Shown here: positions 1-9,360 of the stretch, one piece after another
How the letters are laid out: each line of letters begins with the position of its first letter
Numbering within the stretch: the stretch's first letter is position 1
Origin: Polynucleobacter sp. AP-Jannik-300A-C4
GTDB lineage: Bacteria; Pseudomonadota; Gammaproteobacteria; Burkholderiales; Burkholderiaceae
Reading direction: 5' to 3'
DNA length: 64,000 nucleotides
Assembly: GCF_018688335.1 (NCBI RefSeq)
Contig: NZ_CP061316.1
Span: 186,001 to 250,000, forward strand
The notes under the pieces: generated by a model
Seen by the model: the letters and a program-made list of their open reading frames with translations, nothing else
Told to the model about the DNA's origin: nothing
Databases searched by the model: none
Program-made: the position numbers and the translations under genes

Positions 1-429
1 CATGTTGATGTTGCAGTGCTGATTCCCAATTGCCCTATTTGCCATCAGAGCCAAAGTTTATTGGCGCGATATTTGGAGGCTGCTGGTATTCCCACGGTAA
101 TCATGGGTGTGGCAAAAGATATTGTGGAATATTGCGGTGTCCCCCGTCTGCTCTTTAGTGACTTTCCCTTAGGCAATGCTGCAGCTCTTCCCAACAATAT
201 TCAATCGCAAGACTCTAATTTTGAATTGGCTCTTCGCTTGTTAGAGGGTGCTCCAGCAGGCCGAACAACGGTGCAATCCCCTTTGGTTTGGGCTTCAGAC
301 CCTTCGTGGAAATTGGACTATTCCAATTTAGAGCGACTCAGTGCAGAGGAAATTTTGCGCTTACATGATGAGGCAGAAAAGGCCCGTATCACTGCACGCG
401 ATATCAGAGTAAAAAGCGTTGGAGCCTAG
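1..429 (+). CDS. Glycine/sarcosine/betaine reductase selenoprotein B family protein, C-terminal part, Cys form (5' end cut by window)
   Basis: The reading frame is open from the first base and ends at a TAG at 427-429, so only the last 142 codons are visible. The segment starts HVDVAVLIPNCPICHQS, which resembles the active-site region of the GrdB/PrdB-like reductase family where anaerobes carry selenocysteine; here the position is a plain cysteine, in a CPIC motif followed by HQS. Further on, the GIPTV and FPLGN segments also fit this family. In aerobic proteobacteria these Cys homologues have no established reaction, so a redox role is inference. It converges on ispB, and the stop codons overlap by 4 bases. 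Family fit is fairly sure from memory; function is not. Confidence 0.6.
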   Translation, partial: HVDVAVLIPNCPICHQSQSLLARYLEAAGIPTVIMGVAKDIVEYCGVPRLLFSDFPLGNAAALPNNIQSQDSNFELALRLLEGAPAGRTTVQSPLVWASDPSWKLDYSNLERLSAEEILRLHDEAEKARITARDIRVKSVGA

Positions 430-1430
430 GTTTGCCTAGATAACGAGTATTTGCACAGAGCGTGTAACGCTGTTGTTGATTCGTTTTGAGGAAAGTCTTT
501 GAGACATTCGAGCGCAAGATCTACTTCTCGTTTTGCGGCCGCTTGGGTGTAATCCAAAGCCCCAGAATTTTGTACTGCGCTCAGAATCTGCTGGAAGACG
601 TCATCAGGTAAGTCTTGATTTTGCTCGATCGCTGCGCGAACCAGTAATTGCTCTTCAGTACTGCCGTTTTCAAGAAGATAAATGAGCGGCAGCGTAGGTT
701 TTCCTTCTCTCAAATCATCGCCAGCATTTTTCCCCATTTGGGATGCGTCAGCCGTGTAATCCAATAGATCATCCATTAATTGGAAGGCGGTACCAATGTG
801 GCGACCAAAAGCAGCAGCCTGCTCTCGATAACCATCCGATGCTTGCGCCAAAATTGCCCCAAGCTCTGTGGATGCTTCGAATAATTTGGCGGTTTTATAG
901 CGAATCACCCGTAAATAACTCTCTTCATCTACTTCGGGGTCATTCATATTGAGGAGCTGTAAAACCTCCCCCTCAGCAATCGTATTGGTTGCATCGGACA
1001 GGATTTCCATGACTCTTAGGTCATTTGGCCCCACCATCATCTGAAAAGCTCTGGAATAGAGAAAATCGCCGACTAGCACGCTCGCAGCATTGCCAAAAGC
1101 GGCATTGGCAGTCTCGCGACCCCTTCTTAGAGTAGATTCATCGACGACATCATCATGGAGTAGGGTGGCTGTGTGGATAAATTCCACTACGGCTGCCAGC
1201 TCTAAGGCATGGGGAGTTTCTTTACCATTAGCTAAGGCCTTGCTGACTAGTAGCAAAAGGGCTGGTCGGACCCGTTTTCCGCCTGCTTGGATGATGTAAC
1301 TGGAGATTTGGTCAATTAAGGCTACTTTTGAGGCTAATCGCAGGCGAATTACTTCATCTAAGGCCTTGAAATCTAAGGCAATAGGAGCCAAAATTTGGCT
1401 TAATTCATTGGTTTTGACAGTGCTCGTCAT
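426..1430 (-). CDS. ispB: Octaprenyl diphosphate synthase (polyprenyl synthetase)
   Basis: A 334-residue trans-isoprenyl diphosphate synthase that extends farnesyl diphosphate with isopentenyl diphosphate to make the side chain of ubiquinone. Both aspartate-rich motifs are present: LLHDDVVDES in the first half (first Asp-rich motif) and LMDDLLDYTAD in the second half, with the GGKRVRPAL substrate segment near residue 50. Length matches the family. It is divergent from rplU, the usual betaproteobacterial arrangement, and its first codons contain the -35 box of the rplU promoter on the other strand. No clear Shine-Dalgarno precedes the ATG. Confidence 0.95.
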   Translation of the reverse strand: MTSTVKTNELSQILAPIALDFKALDEVIRLRLASKVALIDQISSYIIQAGGKRVRPALLLLVSKALANGKETPHALELAAVVEFIHTATLLHDDVVDESTLRRGRETANAAFGNAASVLVGDFLYSRAFQMMVGPNDLRVMEILSDATNTIAEGEVLQLLNMNDPEVDEESYLRVIRYKTAKLFEASTELGAILAQASDGYREQAAAFGRHIGTAFQLMDDLLDYTADASQMGKNAGDDLREGKPTLPLIYLLENGSTEEQLLVRAAIEQNQDLPDDVFQQILSAVQNSGALDYTQAAAKREVDLALECLKDFPQNESTTALHALCKYSLSRQT

Positions 1431-1442
1431 GCAAGATATAAT
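1414..1442 (+). promoter_or_regulatory. Consensus sigma-70 promoter for rplU-rpmA
   Basis: A perfect TTGACA (1414-1419) is followed after exactly 17 bases by a perfect TATAAT (1437-1442). Transcription should start near 1449, about 57 bases before rplU. The -35 box lies inside the start of ispB on the opposite strand. Six-of-six matches in both boxes with the optimal spacer predict very strong, probably constitutive expression, fitting a ribosomal protein operon. Confidence 0.9.
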
Positions 1443-1451
1443 AATGGGCTT

Positions 1452-1474
1452 AGCTCATCCAGGGTGGATTAGCT
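1452..1474 (+). promoter_or_regulatory. Hairpin at the 5' end of the rplU mRNA leader
   Basis: AGCTCATCC (1452-1460) pairs with GGATTAGCT (1466-1474): eight base pairs with one internal C-U mismatch and a 5-base loop. With transcription starting near 1449, the hairpin would sit almost at the mRNA 5' end, upstream of the GAGG ribosome binding site at 1493-1496. It could protect the 5' end or be an autoregulatory site for L21; the pairing is seen, the role is inferred. Confidence 0.45.
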
Positions 1475-1505
1475 TAAATGTAGATATTAATTGAGGTTTC
1501 AAACC

Positions 1506-1817
1506 ATGTACGCGGTCATAAAAACCGGTGGCAAACAGTATAAAGTTGCTGCAGGCGAAAAATTGAAAATAGAACAGATACCAGCGGAAATCGGCAGCGA
1601 AATCACTCTTGACCAAGTCTTAGCCGTAGGCGAAGGCGCTTCACTCAAATTGGGTGATCCATTGGTTAATGGTGCAGCTGTGATGGCCACTGTCGTCTCC
1701 CAGGGACGTCACGATAAAGTGACAATCTTTAAGATGCGCCGTCGCAAGCATTATCAAAAGCACCAAGGCCATCGTCAGAATTACACAGAAATTCTGATTA
1801 ACACGATCAAAGCCTAA
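1506..1817 (+). CDS. rplU: 50S ribosomal protein L21
   Basis: Large-subunit protein L21, 103 residues, beginning [19 protein letters not shown] as in the family, with the basic rRNA-binding stretch [18 protein letters not shown] near the C-terminus. The ATG at 1506 is chosen over an in-frame TTG at 1491 because the protein aligns from MYAVIK and because the TTGAGG at 1491-1496 is better read as the ribosome binding site, 9 bases before the ATG. It is first in the rplU-rpmA unit, transcribed from the consensus promoter at 1414-1442 and ended by the terminator at 2169-2194. Confidence 0.97.
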   Translation: MYAVIKTGGKQYKVAAGEKLKIEQIPAEIGSEITLDQVLAVGEGASLKLGDPLVNGAAVMATVVSQGRHDKVTIFKMRRRKHYQKHQGHRQNYTEILINTIKA

Positions 1818-1850
1818 TTTAGGCTAACGGCTAAATAGCAGGAGAAAGAT

Positions 1851-2111
1851 ATGGCACAGAAAAAAGGCGGCGGCTCGACACGAAATGGCCGCGACTCAGA
1901 ATCGAAACGCTTAGGCGTTAAAGTTTTTGGCGGCGAGCAAATCAACGCTGGCAGCATCATCATTCGTCAACGTGGTACACGAGTACATCCGGGTATGAAC
2001 GTTGGTATTGGTAAAGATCACACTTTGTTTGCCTTAGTTGACGGACAAGTGGAATTTGGCGTTAAGGGTGCTTTGAAGAAGGCCCAGGTTTCAGTTCTCC
2101 CGCGTTCATAA
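1851..2111 (+). CDS. rpmA: 50S ribosomal protein L27
   Basis: L27, 86 residues, starting [19 protein letters not shown], whose flexible N-terminal tail reaches the peptidyl transferase centre. The conserved [15 protein letters not shown] segment is intact. A good AGGAG ribosome binding site lies at 1841-1845. It begins 33 bases after rplU and is cotranscribed with it. There is no Firmicutes-type N-terminal prepeptide, as expected for a proteobacterium. Confidence 0.97.
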   Translation: MAQKKGGGSTRNGRDSESKRLGVKVFGGEQINAGSIIIRQRGTRVHPGMNVGIGKDHTLFALVDGQVEFGVKGALKKAQVSVLPRS

Positions 2112-2168
2112 GGCGCCTGACTGAGACACGTTTGATTCAGATTTATTCCGAATTTAACTCTTAGGAAC

Positions 2169-2194
2169 AGGCCTCGCTAAGCGAGGCCTTTTTT
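2169..2194 (+). terminator. Intrinsic terminator after rpmA, abutting the obg start codon
   Basis: AGGCCTCGC (2169-2177) pairs perfectly with GCGAGGCCT (2181-2189) around a TAA loop, followed by a run of T to 2194. It ends rplU-rpmA transcripts. Only four bases separate the T run from the obg ATG at 2199, and the GAGG at 2183-2186, the only ribosome-binding-like sequence before obg, is inside the 3' arm. Confidence 0.88.
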
Positions 2195-2198
2195 ATTC

Positions 2199-3293
2199 AT
2201 GAAATTTATAGACGAAGCTCGTATTGAAGTCATAGCTGGCCAAGGTGGCGCCGGGAGTGCCTCCATGCGCCGCGAAAAGTTTATTGAATTCGGTGGTCCT
2301 GATGGTGGCGATGGCGGTAAAGGCGGAAGCGTATGGGCAACCGCAGATCGCAACATCAATACGCTGATTGACTATCGTTACGCCAAAACGCACACTGCAA
2401 AAAATGGTGAGCCTGGTCGTGGCGCCGACTGTTATGGTCGCGCAGGTGACGATATTGAGTTGCGTATGCCAGTTGGAACCATCATTTCTGATTATGAAAC
2501 TGGTGAACCGATTGCCGACTTAACCACGCACGGTGAGCGCCTTTGTTTGGCGCAGGGCGGTGTTGGGGGATGGGGAAATATTCACTTTAAGAGTAGTACG
2601 AACCGCGCTCCTCGCCAAAAGACGAATGGCAAAGAGGGTGAGCGTCGTAAACTCAAGCTTGAATTAAAAGTATTGGCTGATGTTGGTTTATTAGGCATGC
2701 CCAATGCTGGTAAATCCACTTTGATCACCGCTGTGTCTAACGCGCGACCAAAGATTGCGGACTATCCGTTTACAACCTTACATCCAAATTTGGGTGTGGT
2801 GCGCGTAGGCGCTGAGCGCAGCTTTGTGATTGCAGATATTCCGGGATTGATTGAAGGTGCCGCGGAAGGTGCTGGCTTGGGGCATCGCTTCTTAAGGCAC
2901 TTGCAGCGCACTGGAGTGCTCTTGCATTTAGTCGATATTGCTCCATTTGATGAGAATATTGATCCAGTGGCAGATGCTGTTGCTATCGTGAATGAATTGC
3001 GTAAGTACGATGAAGCCTTGGTTGAGAAGCCGCGCTGGTTAGTGCTGAACAAAGTCGACATGATTCCTGAAGAAGATCGCAAGAAGGTGGTTGCGGACTT
3101 TATTAAGCGTTTTAAGTGGAAGGGACCTGTATTTGAGATCTCCGCTTTAACTGGATTGGGCTGCGATAAGTTGTGCTATTCATTGCAAGACTATTTGGAC
3201 TCTATTCGTAAAGATAGAGATGATGAAGATGAGCGTGCTGCTGATCCACGTTATCAAGAACAAGCTCAGCCAGAAGATAAAACTCCAGATTAA
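2199..3293 (+). CDS. obg: Obg/CgtA GTPase
   Basis: Ribosome-associated GTPase acting in 50S assembly and stress control, 364 residues. The glycine-rich Obg fold spans about residues 1-158 ([12 protein letters not shown] near 32-43); the G domain follows with P-loop GMPNAGKST at 166-174, the switch II motif DIPG at 213-216 and NKVD further on. The C-terminal tail is acidic and Gln-rich, as in proteobacterial Obg. The start at MKFIDEA is canonical. It follows L27 in the conserved rplU-rpmA-obg order, but here an intrinsic terminator sits directly in front of the start codon. Confidence 0.96.
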   Translation: MKFIDEARIEVIAGQGGAGSASMRREKFIEFGGPDGGDGGKGGSVWATADRNINTLIDYRYAKTHTAKNGEPGRGADCYGRAGDDIELRMPVGTIISDYETGEPIADLTTHGERLCLAQGGVGGWGNIHFKSSTNRAPRQKTNGKEGERRKLKLELKVLADVGLLGMPNAGKSTLITAVSNARPKIADYPFTTLHPNLGVVRVGAERSFVIADIPGLIEGAAEGAGLGHRFLRHLQRTGVLLHLVDIAPFDENIDPVADAVAIVNELRKYDEALVEKPRWLVLNKVDMIPEEDRKKVVADFIKRFKWKGPVFEISALTGLGCDKLCYSLQDYLDSIRKDRDDEDERAADPRYQEQAQPEDKTPD

Positions 3294-3322
3294 GCAGTAG
3301 TCATTTGAGACCTGAATTTGAT

Positions 3323-4105
3323 ATGAGCACTCAGAAAGCGAAACGAATCGTAGTAAAAGTAGGTTCAAGCCTAGTCACTAATAATGGTGAGGGTTTGGAT
3401 CGCGCTGCAATCGGCATGTGGGCAGAGCAAATGGCCGCCTTGTTGGCTTCTGGTCATGAGGTGTTGATGGTCAGTTCCGGCGCGATTGCTGAAGGCATGC
3501 AACGTCTTGGCTGGAGTAAGCGTCCACAGGAAATTCATCAACTACAGGCTGCAGCTGCCGTTGGTCAAATGGGCTTGGTGCAGGTCTATGAAAGTTGTTT
3601 TGCACGCTTCAATTTACGTAGTGCGCAAGTATTGCTGACGAATGCAGATTTGGCGCATGCTGAACGCAATGCCAATGCCAAGGCGACGTTAGATACTTTG
3701 CTAAAGCTTGGTGTTGTCCCTATCATTAATGAAAACGATACGGTTGTTACTGATGAAATTAAATTTGGTGATAACGATAGCTTGGCCGCATTAGTCACGA
3801 ATTTAATTCATGCGGACTTACTAGTGATCTTGACTGATCAAGGCGGATTGTTTACTGCTGATCCGCGTCAAGATGCTACCGCCACTCTTTTGAGTGATGC
3901 TACTGCTGGTGATCCTGCGTTAGAAAAGATGGCTGGTGGTGCTGCAAGTGAGCTGAGTAAGGGTGGCATGTTGACCAAAGTGTTGGCTGCGAAAGTTGCC
4001 GCTCAAACAGGGGCTGCAACTATCATTGCCTCAGGGCGCGAGCCTCAAGTTCTCACTCGCCTGCTAAATGGTGAAAAAATTGGTACTTACCTGACTGCTG
4101 CTTAA
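3323..4105 (+). CDS. proB: Glutamate 5-kinase, short form lacking the PUA domain
   Basis: First enzyme of proline synthesis: phosphorylates glutamate to gamma-glutamyl phosphate. The amino acid kinase domain is complete (KVGSSLVTN at the start, [15 protein letters not shown] and FGDNDSLAA). The ATG at 3323 is preferred over a TTG at 3305 since family members begin close to [14 protein letters not shown]. The protein ends at about 260 residues with KIGTYLTAA, right where the RNA-binding-like PUA domain of the approximately 370-residue E. coli form would begin; no remnant follows before the convergent gene. Its partner proA is far away at 45.7 kb. Confidence 0.93.
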   Translation: MSTQKAKRIVVKVGSSLVTNNGEGLDRAAIGMWAEQMAALLASGHEVLMVSSGAIAEGMQRLGWSKRPQEIHQLQAAAAVGQMGLVQVYESCFARFNLRSAQVLLTNADLAHAERNANAKATLDTLLKLGVVPIINENDTVVTDEIKFGDNDSLAALVTNLIHADLLVILTDQGGLFTADPRQDATATLLSDATAGDPALEKMAGGAASELSKGGMLTKVLAAKVAAQTGAATIIASGREPQVLTRLLNGEKIGTYLTAA

Positions 4106-4129
4106 GCGTCAAAACCCAAGCAATGCTTT

Positions 4130-4699
4130 TTAATTAATCACGCCAAACGAGTTAGTGGGTTTTGTACCGCCAGTAAATCCATTAGGGTTCAGTGACTGAA
4201 TAATGTTTTTGATGCTCTTTTCTTGAGTGTTGAAGTTGCAAAATGCCCCTTGAGCTAAAGCAGCTTGATAACGATTTGGTGTGTGGTCTTTGATTGGATT
4301 CCAGCTAGAAAGAGGGTTTTCTTTCCAAGTATTGGATTCAAAGGTGCCATAGAGTCGCCATTGGAAAGAGTCGCAACGAATACCTTCGTATTGGACTTGG
4401 CTGTTTCCATTGGGGCTAGTCAAAATAACGATGTATCTCGTGATGCCATCGTTGCCGATCAAAATCGAGTCAGTATCGATTGCAAACTTGAAAATTGTCT
4501 GCTGTGAGACGTAAAAGGGTTGAATGGTTGATTTATTGGGAGGGTTCAATGGCATTGCTGTTGCGCCTTCTTTGAAGACCATTGGTGCAAAAGGATCGAC
4601 CCCGCTCTCCAGTGGATCGCCTGCACATCCTGCTAGGACTAAGCTGATAGCTAAGCCAAGGGTTGAGAGTCTCAGACTGCGAATGGATGATTTCATCAT
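4130..4699 (-). CDS. CNP1-like family lipoprotein
   Basis: A 189-residue predicted lipoprotein. A basic start, a hydrophobic stretch and the lipobox LVLAGC (Cys at about residue 24) give a type II signal peptide; the following Gly-Asp is ambiguous for outer versus inner membrane retention. The body ([33 protein letters not shown]) resembles the CNP1-like domain known from Neisseria and other betaproteobacteria, whose function is unknown. Its ATG overlaps the rppH stop codon (ATGA), so the two are translationally coupled. Confidence 0.75.
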   Translation of the reverse strand: MMKSSIRSLRLSTLGLAISLVLAGCAGDPLESGVDPFAPMVFKEGATAMPLNPPNKSTIQPFYVSQQTIFKFAIDTDSILIGNDGITRYIVILTSPNGNSQVQYEGIRCDSFQWRLYGTFESNTWKENPLSSWNPIKDHTPNRYQAALAQGAFCNFNTQEKSIKNIIQSLNPNGFTGGTKPTNSFGVIN

Positions 4700-5292
4700 G
4701 GCTTATCAGTAGGTTTTACTTCTTTGGGCTCATCTTCTTCGCCCCCATACAGGGATTGAAATAAATCGAGCGGAGATCCCCAGGCAAGTTGCTGCATACG
4801 TATACCGCGGGACAAGTAGCGCGCTAGCTCGGAGAGGGCTAGTTGATAGACTTCGCGTTTGAAGTCAATGACGGTGTCTAGTTGAATCCAAAACGGAACC
4901 CACCTCCAAGCATCAAATTCCGGATGTTCCGAAGCGCGCAGCTGAATATCGGTATCTAAACCCACTAAGCGCAGCAAAAACCAGATTTGTTTTTGACCGC
5001 GATAGCTGGCTCGATGCGTTTTAGAGGCATGTTGACGACGCAGGAACTCCTCTGGGACGTCGTAACGAAGCCAGTCCCTAGTACGTCCAATAATTTGGAC
5101 ATGTTCTGGCATTAAGCCCACTTCCTCATGCAATTCGCGGTACATGGCCTGCTCTGGGCTTTCACCATGCTGAATCCCGCCCTGCGGGAACTGCCACGAA
5201 TGCTGCCCAACGCGTTTTCCCCAGAAAACCTCGTTATGGCTGTTGAGGAGGACTATGCCGACATTGGGTCGATACCCTTCACGGTCAAGCAT
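4696..5292 (-). CDS. rppH: RNA pyrophosphohydrolase (Nudix)
   Basis: Removes pyrophosphate from 5'-triphosphorylated mRNA, opening it to RNase E decay. The Nudix box is seen as [23 protein letters not shown] (G x5 E x7 REUXEE pattern), with QFPQGG just before it. The ATG at 5290-5292 gives the family N-terminus [15 protein letters not shown]; a longer reading frame to 5373 adds 27 residues that overlap the proS start and is rejected. It ends with an acidic tail and overlaps the CNP1-like gene by 4 bases. Confidence 0.94.
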   Translation of the reverse strand: MLDREGYRPNVGIVLLNSHNEVFWGKRVGQHSWQFPQGGIQHGESPEQAMYRELHEEVGLMPEHVQIIGRTRDWLRYDVPEEFLRRQHASKTHRASYRGQKQIWFLLRLVGLDTDIQLRASEHPEFDAWRWVPFWIQLDTVIDFKREVYQLALSELARYLSRGIRMQQLAWGSPLDLFQSLYGGEEDEPKEVKPTDKP

Positions 5293-5342
5293 GAGATCGT
5301 GCCTCAAATCCTTTAAAATCAATGATTTGATTATATCCATAC

Positions 5343-7085
5343 ATGAAAGCTTCACAGTCATTTCTCGCCACACTAAAAGAAGCCCCTTCCGACGCTGAGG
5401 TGGTTTCGCACAAACTCATGGTGCGTGCTGGTTTAATTCGTAAGCTCAGCGCGGGCATCTACAACTATTTGCCTCTGGGATTGAAGTCCATTCGCAAGGT
5501 GGAAAACATCATCCGTGAAGAAATGAATCGCGCTGGCGCAATCGAATTGCTGATGCCAATGATTCAGCCTGCAGAGTTGTGGCAAGAGACGGGCCGCTGG
5601 GAAAAGATGGGGCCAGAGTTGCTTCGCATCAAGGATCGTCATGATCGTGACTTTTTAATTCAGCCGACCTCAGAAGAGGTGGTGACTGATTTAGCGCGTA
5701 ATGAAATTAAGAGTTACAAACAGCTGCCGGTGAACTTTTACCAAATTCAGACTAAGTTCCGTGATGAGCGTCGCCCACGCTTTGGAATCATGCGTGGTCG
5801 TGAGTTCAGCATGAAGGATGCTTACTCCTTTGATCGCGATACTGAGGGATTGAAGAAGTCTTATCAAATTATGTTTGATGCTTACACTCGTATCTTCAAG
5901 CGTATGGGCTTGAAGTTTCGTGCAGTAACGGCAGATAACGGTGCTATTGGCGGATCAGGTAGTCAAGAGTTTCATGTGATTGCAGATACTGGTGAAGATG
6001 CCATTGTGTATTGCCCAAATTCTGATTACGCTGCCAACCTTGAGGCTGCTGAGTCAGTCTCATTAATTGCGGTACGCGGTGCCGCAACTCAGGAGCTGAC
6101 TAAAGTTGCGACACCAAATCAAACAAACTGCACTGAGGTTGCCAAGTTTTTAAACCTGCCGCTAGAGCAGACTGTGAAGTCATTATTGTTTGCCGCTGAT
6201 CAAGAAGAGGGCCCAGCTAAATTATTTATGCTGTTAGTGCGCGGTGATCATGAGCTAAATGAAATCAAGGCGAGCAAGATTCCTGGAATGGCAGAGTCAC
6301 GTTTTGCCAGTGAAGCTGAAATTGCGCAGGCATGTAATGCACCAGCGGGCTATTTAGGGCCAGTTGGAATTGCTGCTGATGTGACCGTAGTCGCAGATCG
6401 TACTGTTGCCAATATGGCTGATTTTGTGTGCGGCGCTAATGATGCTGGCCATCACTTAACAGGCGTGAATTGGGGTCGTGATTTACCGGAGCCTTTAGTG
6501 ATGGATTTGCGTAATGCCGTAATCGGTGATCCGTCCCCTGATGGTAAGGGTGTTGTGGATATCTGCCGCGGTATTGAAGTGGGCCATGTATTTCAATTGG
6601 GCACACGCTACTCTGAAGCAATGGGCTGCACCTATCTTGATCAACAAGGCAAAGCACAGCCTATGGTGATGGGTTGTTACGGTATTGGTGTAACTCGTTT
6701 ATTGGGCGCTGCAATCGAGCAGGGTAATGATGAGCGCGGAATTATTTGGCCGATTTCGATGGCACCATTTGAAGTAGTAATTTGTCCAATGGGTTACGAC
6801 AAATCAGAGGCAGTGAAAGTTGCTGCTGATCAATTACATGATGAGTTGATTGCTGCTGGAGTCGATGTGGTGTTGGATGACCGAGGTGAAAGACCGGGTG
6901 CAATGTTTGCTGACTGGGAATTAATTGGTGTTCCGTTCCGCGTTGTGATCGGTGATCGTGGTCTTGCAGATGCTCAAGTCGAATTCAAGGGCCGCACCGA
7001 TGCTGAATCAGAAAATATCCCGCTATCAGAAATTAAAGCAAAAGTGATTGCTGCAATTGAGTCTGCTAAGAAACTCGTTTCTTAA
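5343..7085 (+). CDS. proS: Prolyl-tRNA synthetase
   Basis: Charges tRNA-Pro; bacterial-type class II synthetase of 580 residues. The order is catalytic domain with motif 2 region [25 protein letters not shown], then the inserted YbaK-like editing domain (about residues 230-390, with VKSLLF and MADFVCGAN), then return to motif 3 ([12 protein letters not shown]) and the C-terminal anticodon-binding domain. Start at [20 protein letters not shown] is canonical. Divergent from rppH with 50 bases between starts, convergent with ffh. Confidence 0.97.
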   Translation: MKASQSFLATLKEAPSDAEVVSHKLMVRAGLIRKLSAGIYNYLPLGLKSIRKVENIIREEMNRAGAIELLMPMIQPAELWQETGRWEKMGPELLRIKDRHDRDFLIQPTSEEVVTDLARNEIKSYKQLPVNFYQIQTKFRDERRPRFGIMRGREFSMKDAYSFDRDTEGLKKSYQIMFDAYTRIFKRMGLKFRAVTADNGAIGGSGSQEFHVIADTGEDAIVYCPNSDYAANLEAAESVSLIAVRGAATQELTKVATPNQTNCTEVAKFLNLPLEQTVKSLLFAADQEEGPAKLFMLLVRGDHELNEIKASKIPGMAESRFASEAEIAQACNAPAGYLGPVGIAADVTVVADRTVANMADFVCGANDAGHHLTGVNWGRDLPEPLVMDLRNAVIGDPSPDGKGVVDICRGIEVGHVFQLGTRYSEAMGCTYLDQQGKAQPMVMGCYGIGVTRLLGAAIEQGNDERGIIWPISMAPFEVVICPMGYDKSEAVKVAADQLHDELIAAGVDVVLDDRGERPGAMFADWELIGVPFRVVIGDRGLADAQVEFKGRTDAESENIPLSEIKAKVIAAIESAKKLVS

Positions 7086-7104
7086 GCCAAACAGTTTTTA
7101 AGTA

Positions 7105-8487
7105 TTATTTTTTAAAGAGTCCGCCAATACCCTTGGCGGCTCCTTTGGCTGCCATGGATGCCATAGTGCGCGCCATCTTGCCACCCTTGAACTGTTTCAT
7201 CATGGTTTGCATTTGTTCAAACTGTGCAAGCAGACGATTCACTTCTTGAACCTCAACGCCTGCGCCCGCTGCAATTCGACGTTTGCGAGTGGCTTTCAAT
7301 AACTCCGGTTTTGCACGCTCTTTGGGTGTCATGCTGTCGATGATTCCGCGCATGCGCTTGGTTTGTTTATCGGCGGCGCTTAAATTGGTTTTGGAGGCGG
7401 CTTGCGCCATATGGCTTGGTAGCTTATCCATCAAACTAGCCATACCTCCCATCTGTTGCATCTGCACCAGTTGATCGCGGAAGTCGCCTAGATCAAACCC
7501 GCCTTTAGAAATCTTACTCGCTAACTTTTCTGCTTTGGCAACGTCAACGTTTTGTTGGGCTTGTTCAACCAGTGCAAGAATGTCGCCCATACCTAAGATA
7601 CGGGTTGCCATGCGGTCAGCATCGAATGCTTCGAGGCCATCCATTTTTTCAGCAACACCAATGAACTTGAGTGGCACACCAGTAACTTGACGTACAGAGA
7701 GTGCGGCACCACCTCGTGAGTCACCATCGAGTTTGGTGAGGATTACACCAGTGAGTGGGAGTGCCTCATGGAATGCTTTGGCTGTATTAACAGCATCTTG
7801 ACCCAACATCGCATCAACAACAAACAAGGTCTCGATCGGATTGAGATTGGCGTGCAAGGTTTTAATTTCTTGCATTAGCGCTTCATCAATACCAAGTCGA
7901 CCAGCCGTATCTACCAAGAGCACATCAAAATAATGGCGGCGAGCCCAATCAAGAGCAGCAGCAGCAATTTCACTCGGCTTTTGATTGATATTGCTTGGGA
8001 AAAATTCAGCGCCAACTTGTTTAGTGACGGTTTCTAGCTGTTCGATGGCTGCAGGGCGATAGACGTCACAAGAAACAGTTAAAACCTTCTTTTTCTTCTT
8101 TTCTTCTAGAAACTTGGCTAACTTACCTACCGAGGTAGTTTTACCGGCACCCTGTAAGCCAGCCATCAGAATGACTGCTGGAGGTTGAGTAGCTAGATTC
8201 AGTTCACCACTTTGCGCGGTATCTCCACGCATGACTTGGGCTAGCTCACGTTGCACCACCCCAACAAGCGCTTGGCCGGGACTAAGGCTTCCAACCACTT
8301 CTTCGCCAAGGGCTTTAAATTTAATTTGCTCGAGTAAAGATTTAACGACTGGAAGTGCAACGTCCGCCTCCAGCAAGGCTAGCCGGATCTCCCGCAGCAT
8401 TTCTGCGGTGTTTTCTTCGGTAAGGCGAGCTTGGCCCCGCATTGTTTTCACAACACGAGATAGACGGTCGGTGAGATTCTCTAGCAT
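7105..8487 (-). CDS. ffh: Signal recognition particle protein Ffh
   Basis: SRP54 homologue that binds signal sequences and 4.5S RNA and targets nascent membrane proteins to FtsY. The 460 residues show the N domain, the G domain with P-loop GLQGAGKTTS, DTAGRL and TKLDGDSRGG, and a methionine-rich M domain ending in a Gly/Met/Lys-rich tail. The 4.5S RNA gene was not seen in this window. Its start is only 20 bases from the start of the divergent cytochrome c assembly-like gene. Confidence 0.97.
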   Translation of the reverse strand: MLENLTDRLSRVVKTMRGQARLTEENTAEMLREIRLALLEADVALPVVKSLLEQIKFKALGEEVVGSLSPGQALVGVVQRELAQVMRGDTAQSGELNLATQPPAVILMAGLQGAGKTTSVGKLAKFLEEKKKKKVLTVSCDVYRPAAIEQLETVTKQVGAEFFPSNINQKPSEIAAAALDWARRHYFDVLLVDTAGRLGIDEALMQEIKTLHANLNPIETLFVVDAMLGQDAVNTAKAFHEALPLTGVILTKLDGDSRGGAALSVRQVTGVPLKFIGVAEKMDGLEAFDADRMATRILGMGDILALVEQAQQNVDVAKAEKLASKISKGGFDLGDFRDQLVQMQQMGGMASLMDKLPSHMAQAASKTNLSAADKQTKRMRGIIDSMTPKERAKPELLKATRKRRIAAGAGVEVQEVNRLLAQFEQMQTMMKQFKGGKMARTMASMAAKGAAKGIGGLFKK

Positions 8488-8507
8488 TTATCGATTAGAC
8501 TTTCCAG

Positions 8508-9356
8508 ATGGATATTTTAGGTTACTCAGGCTCGGGATGGCTCCCATCTGCACTTTATTTGCTGCTTTTGGTCTTTTTAAGTTCGCGACCAAAGGGAAAA
8601 ATTGAATCTCCAGCTTTTACAGGCTTGGTTCAGGCATTCATCTTATTGATTTTGCTGGTACATGGAGTTGTGCTGCACGACTCGGTCTTTACCCCTGAGG
8701 GATTTGTTTTTGGTTTTGCCCAGGATTTGTCACTAATCGCTTGGGTTGGCCTCGCTTTTTATTGGTTTCAGTCTTGGTTTTTGCCTATCTCTAGCTTGCG
8801 TTGGCTAGTTTTGTGTTTTGCACTGATCTGCTCGGTATTGCCCGCCCTTTTCTCAGGCACCTTAATTTCTCCAAAGGCCGTCTCTGATCCTTGGTTTAAA
8901 GGGCATTTTATTGTGGCTACGATCTCAGTTGGATTATTGAGTTTGGCGGCGATGCATGCCATGTTGATGAGTATTCAGGACCGAGCATTGCATCGTCAGT
9001 TAGCCATTCTCCCCAATAGTCGTATAGCCCACTGGCTTGAGGATTTGCCGCCCTTGATGACAATGGAAAGTTTGTTGTTTAACTTACTGTATGTGGGTGT
9101 TGCACTTCTGAGTTTGACTGTATTTTCAGGTCTACTTTTTTCACAAGCATTATTTGGTAAGCCGCTTGTTTTTGATCACAAGACCATCTTTGCATTGATT
9201 TCCTGGCTCTTGTTTTCTGGACTTCTCATAGCCCGTTGGCGTGTTGGTTTACGTGGGCGTGTGGCCGTTCGTTGGGTCTTGAGTGCTTATGTCGTTTTAC
9301 TACTGGCTTATGTTGGCAGTAGATTTGTGTTGGAAGTAATTCTTCAGAGAGTATGA
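8508..9356 (+). CDS. YpjD/CcsA-like cytochrome c assembly family membrane protein
   Basis: An integral membrane protein of 282 residues with about eight hydrophobic segments. The histidine-bearing loops (GHFIVATISVGLLSLAAMHA and VFDHKTIFALISWLLFSGLL) match the heme-handling CcsA/YpjD family, related to the cytochrome c maturation proteins. E. coli also has ypjD beside ffh, so the position supports the call. A direct role in cytochrome c maturation is not demonstrated for this branch. The next gene starts 5 bases later, indicating an operon. Confidence 0.82.
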   Translation: MDILGYSGSGWLPSALYLLLLVFLSSRPKGKIESPAFTGLVQAFILLILLVHGVVLHDSVFTPEGFVFGFAQDLSLIAWVGLAFYWFQSWFLPISSLRWLVLCFALICSVLPALFSGTLISPKAVSDPWFKGHFIVATISVGLLSLAAMHAMLMSIQDRALHRQLAILPNSRIAHWLEDLPPLMTMESLLFNLLYVGVALLSLTVFSGLLFSQALFGKPLVFDHKTIFALISWLLFSGLLIARWRVGLRGRVAVRWVLSAYVVLLLAYVGSRFVLEVILQRV

Positions 9357-9360
9357 CGTT

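Noticed and set aside
1491..1505. TTG start for rplU adding MRFQT
   Set aside because: The TTGAGG is the ribosome binding site of the ATG at 1506, where L21 proteins begin.
5293..5373. 27-residue N-terminal extension of rppH
   Set aside because: It overlaps proS, and RppH proteins start at the [12 protein letters not shown] motif.
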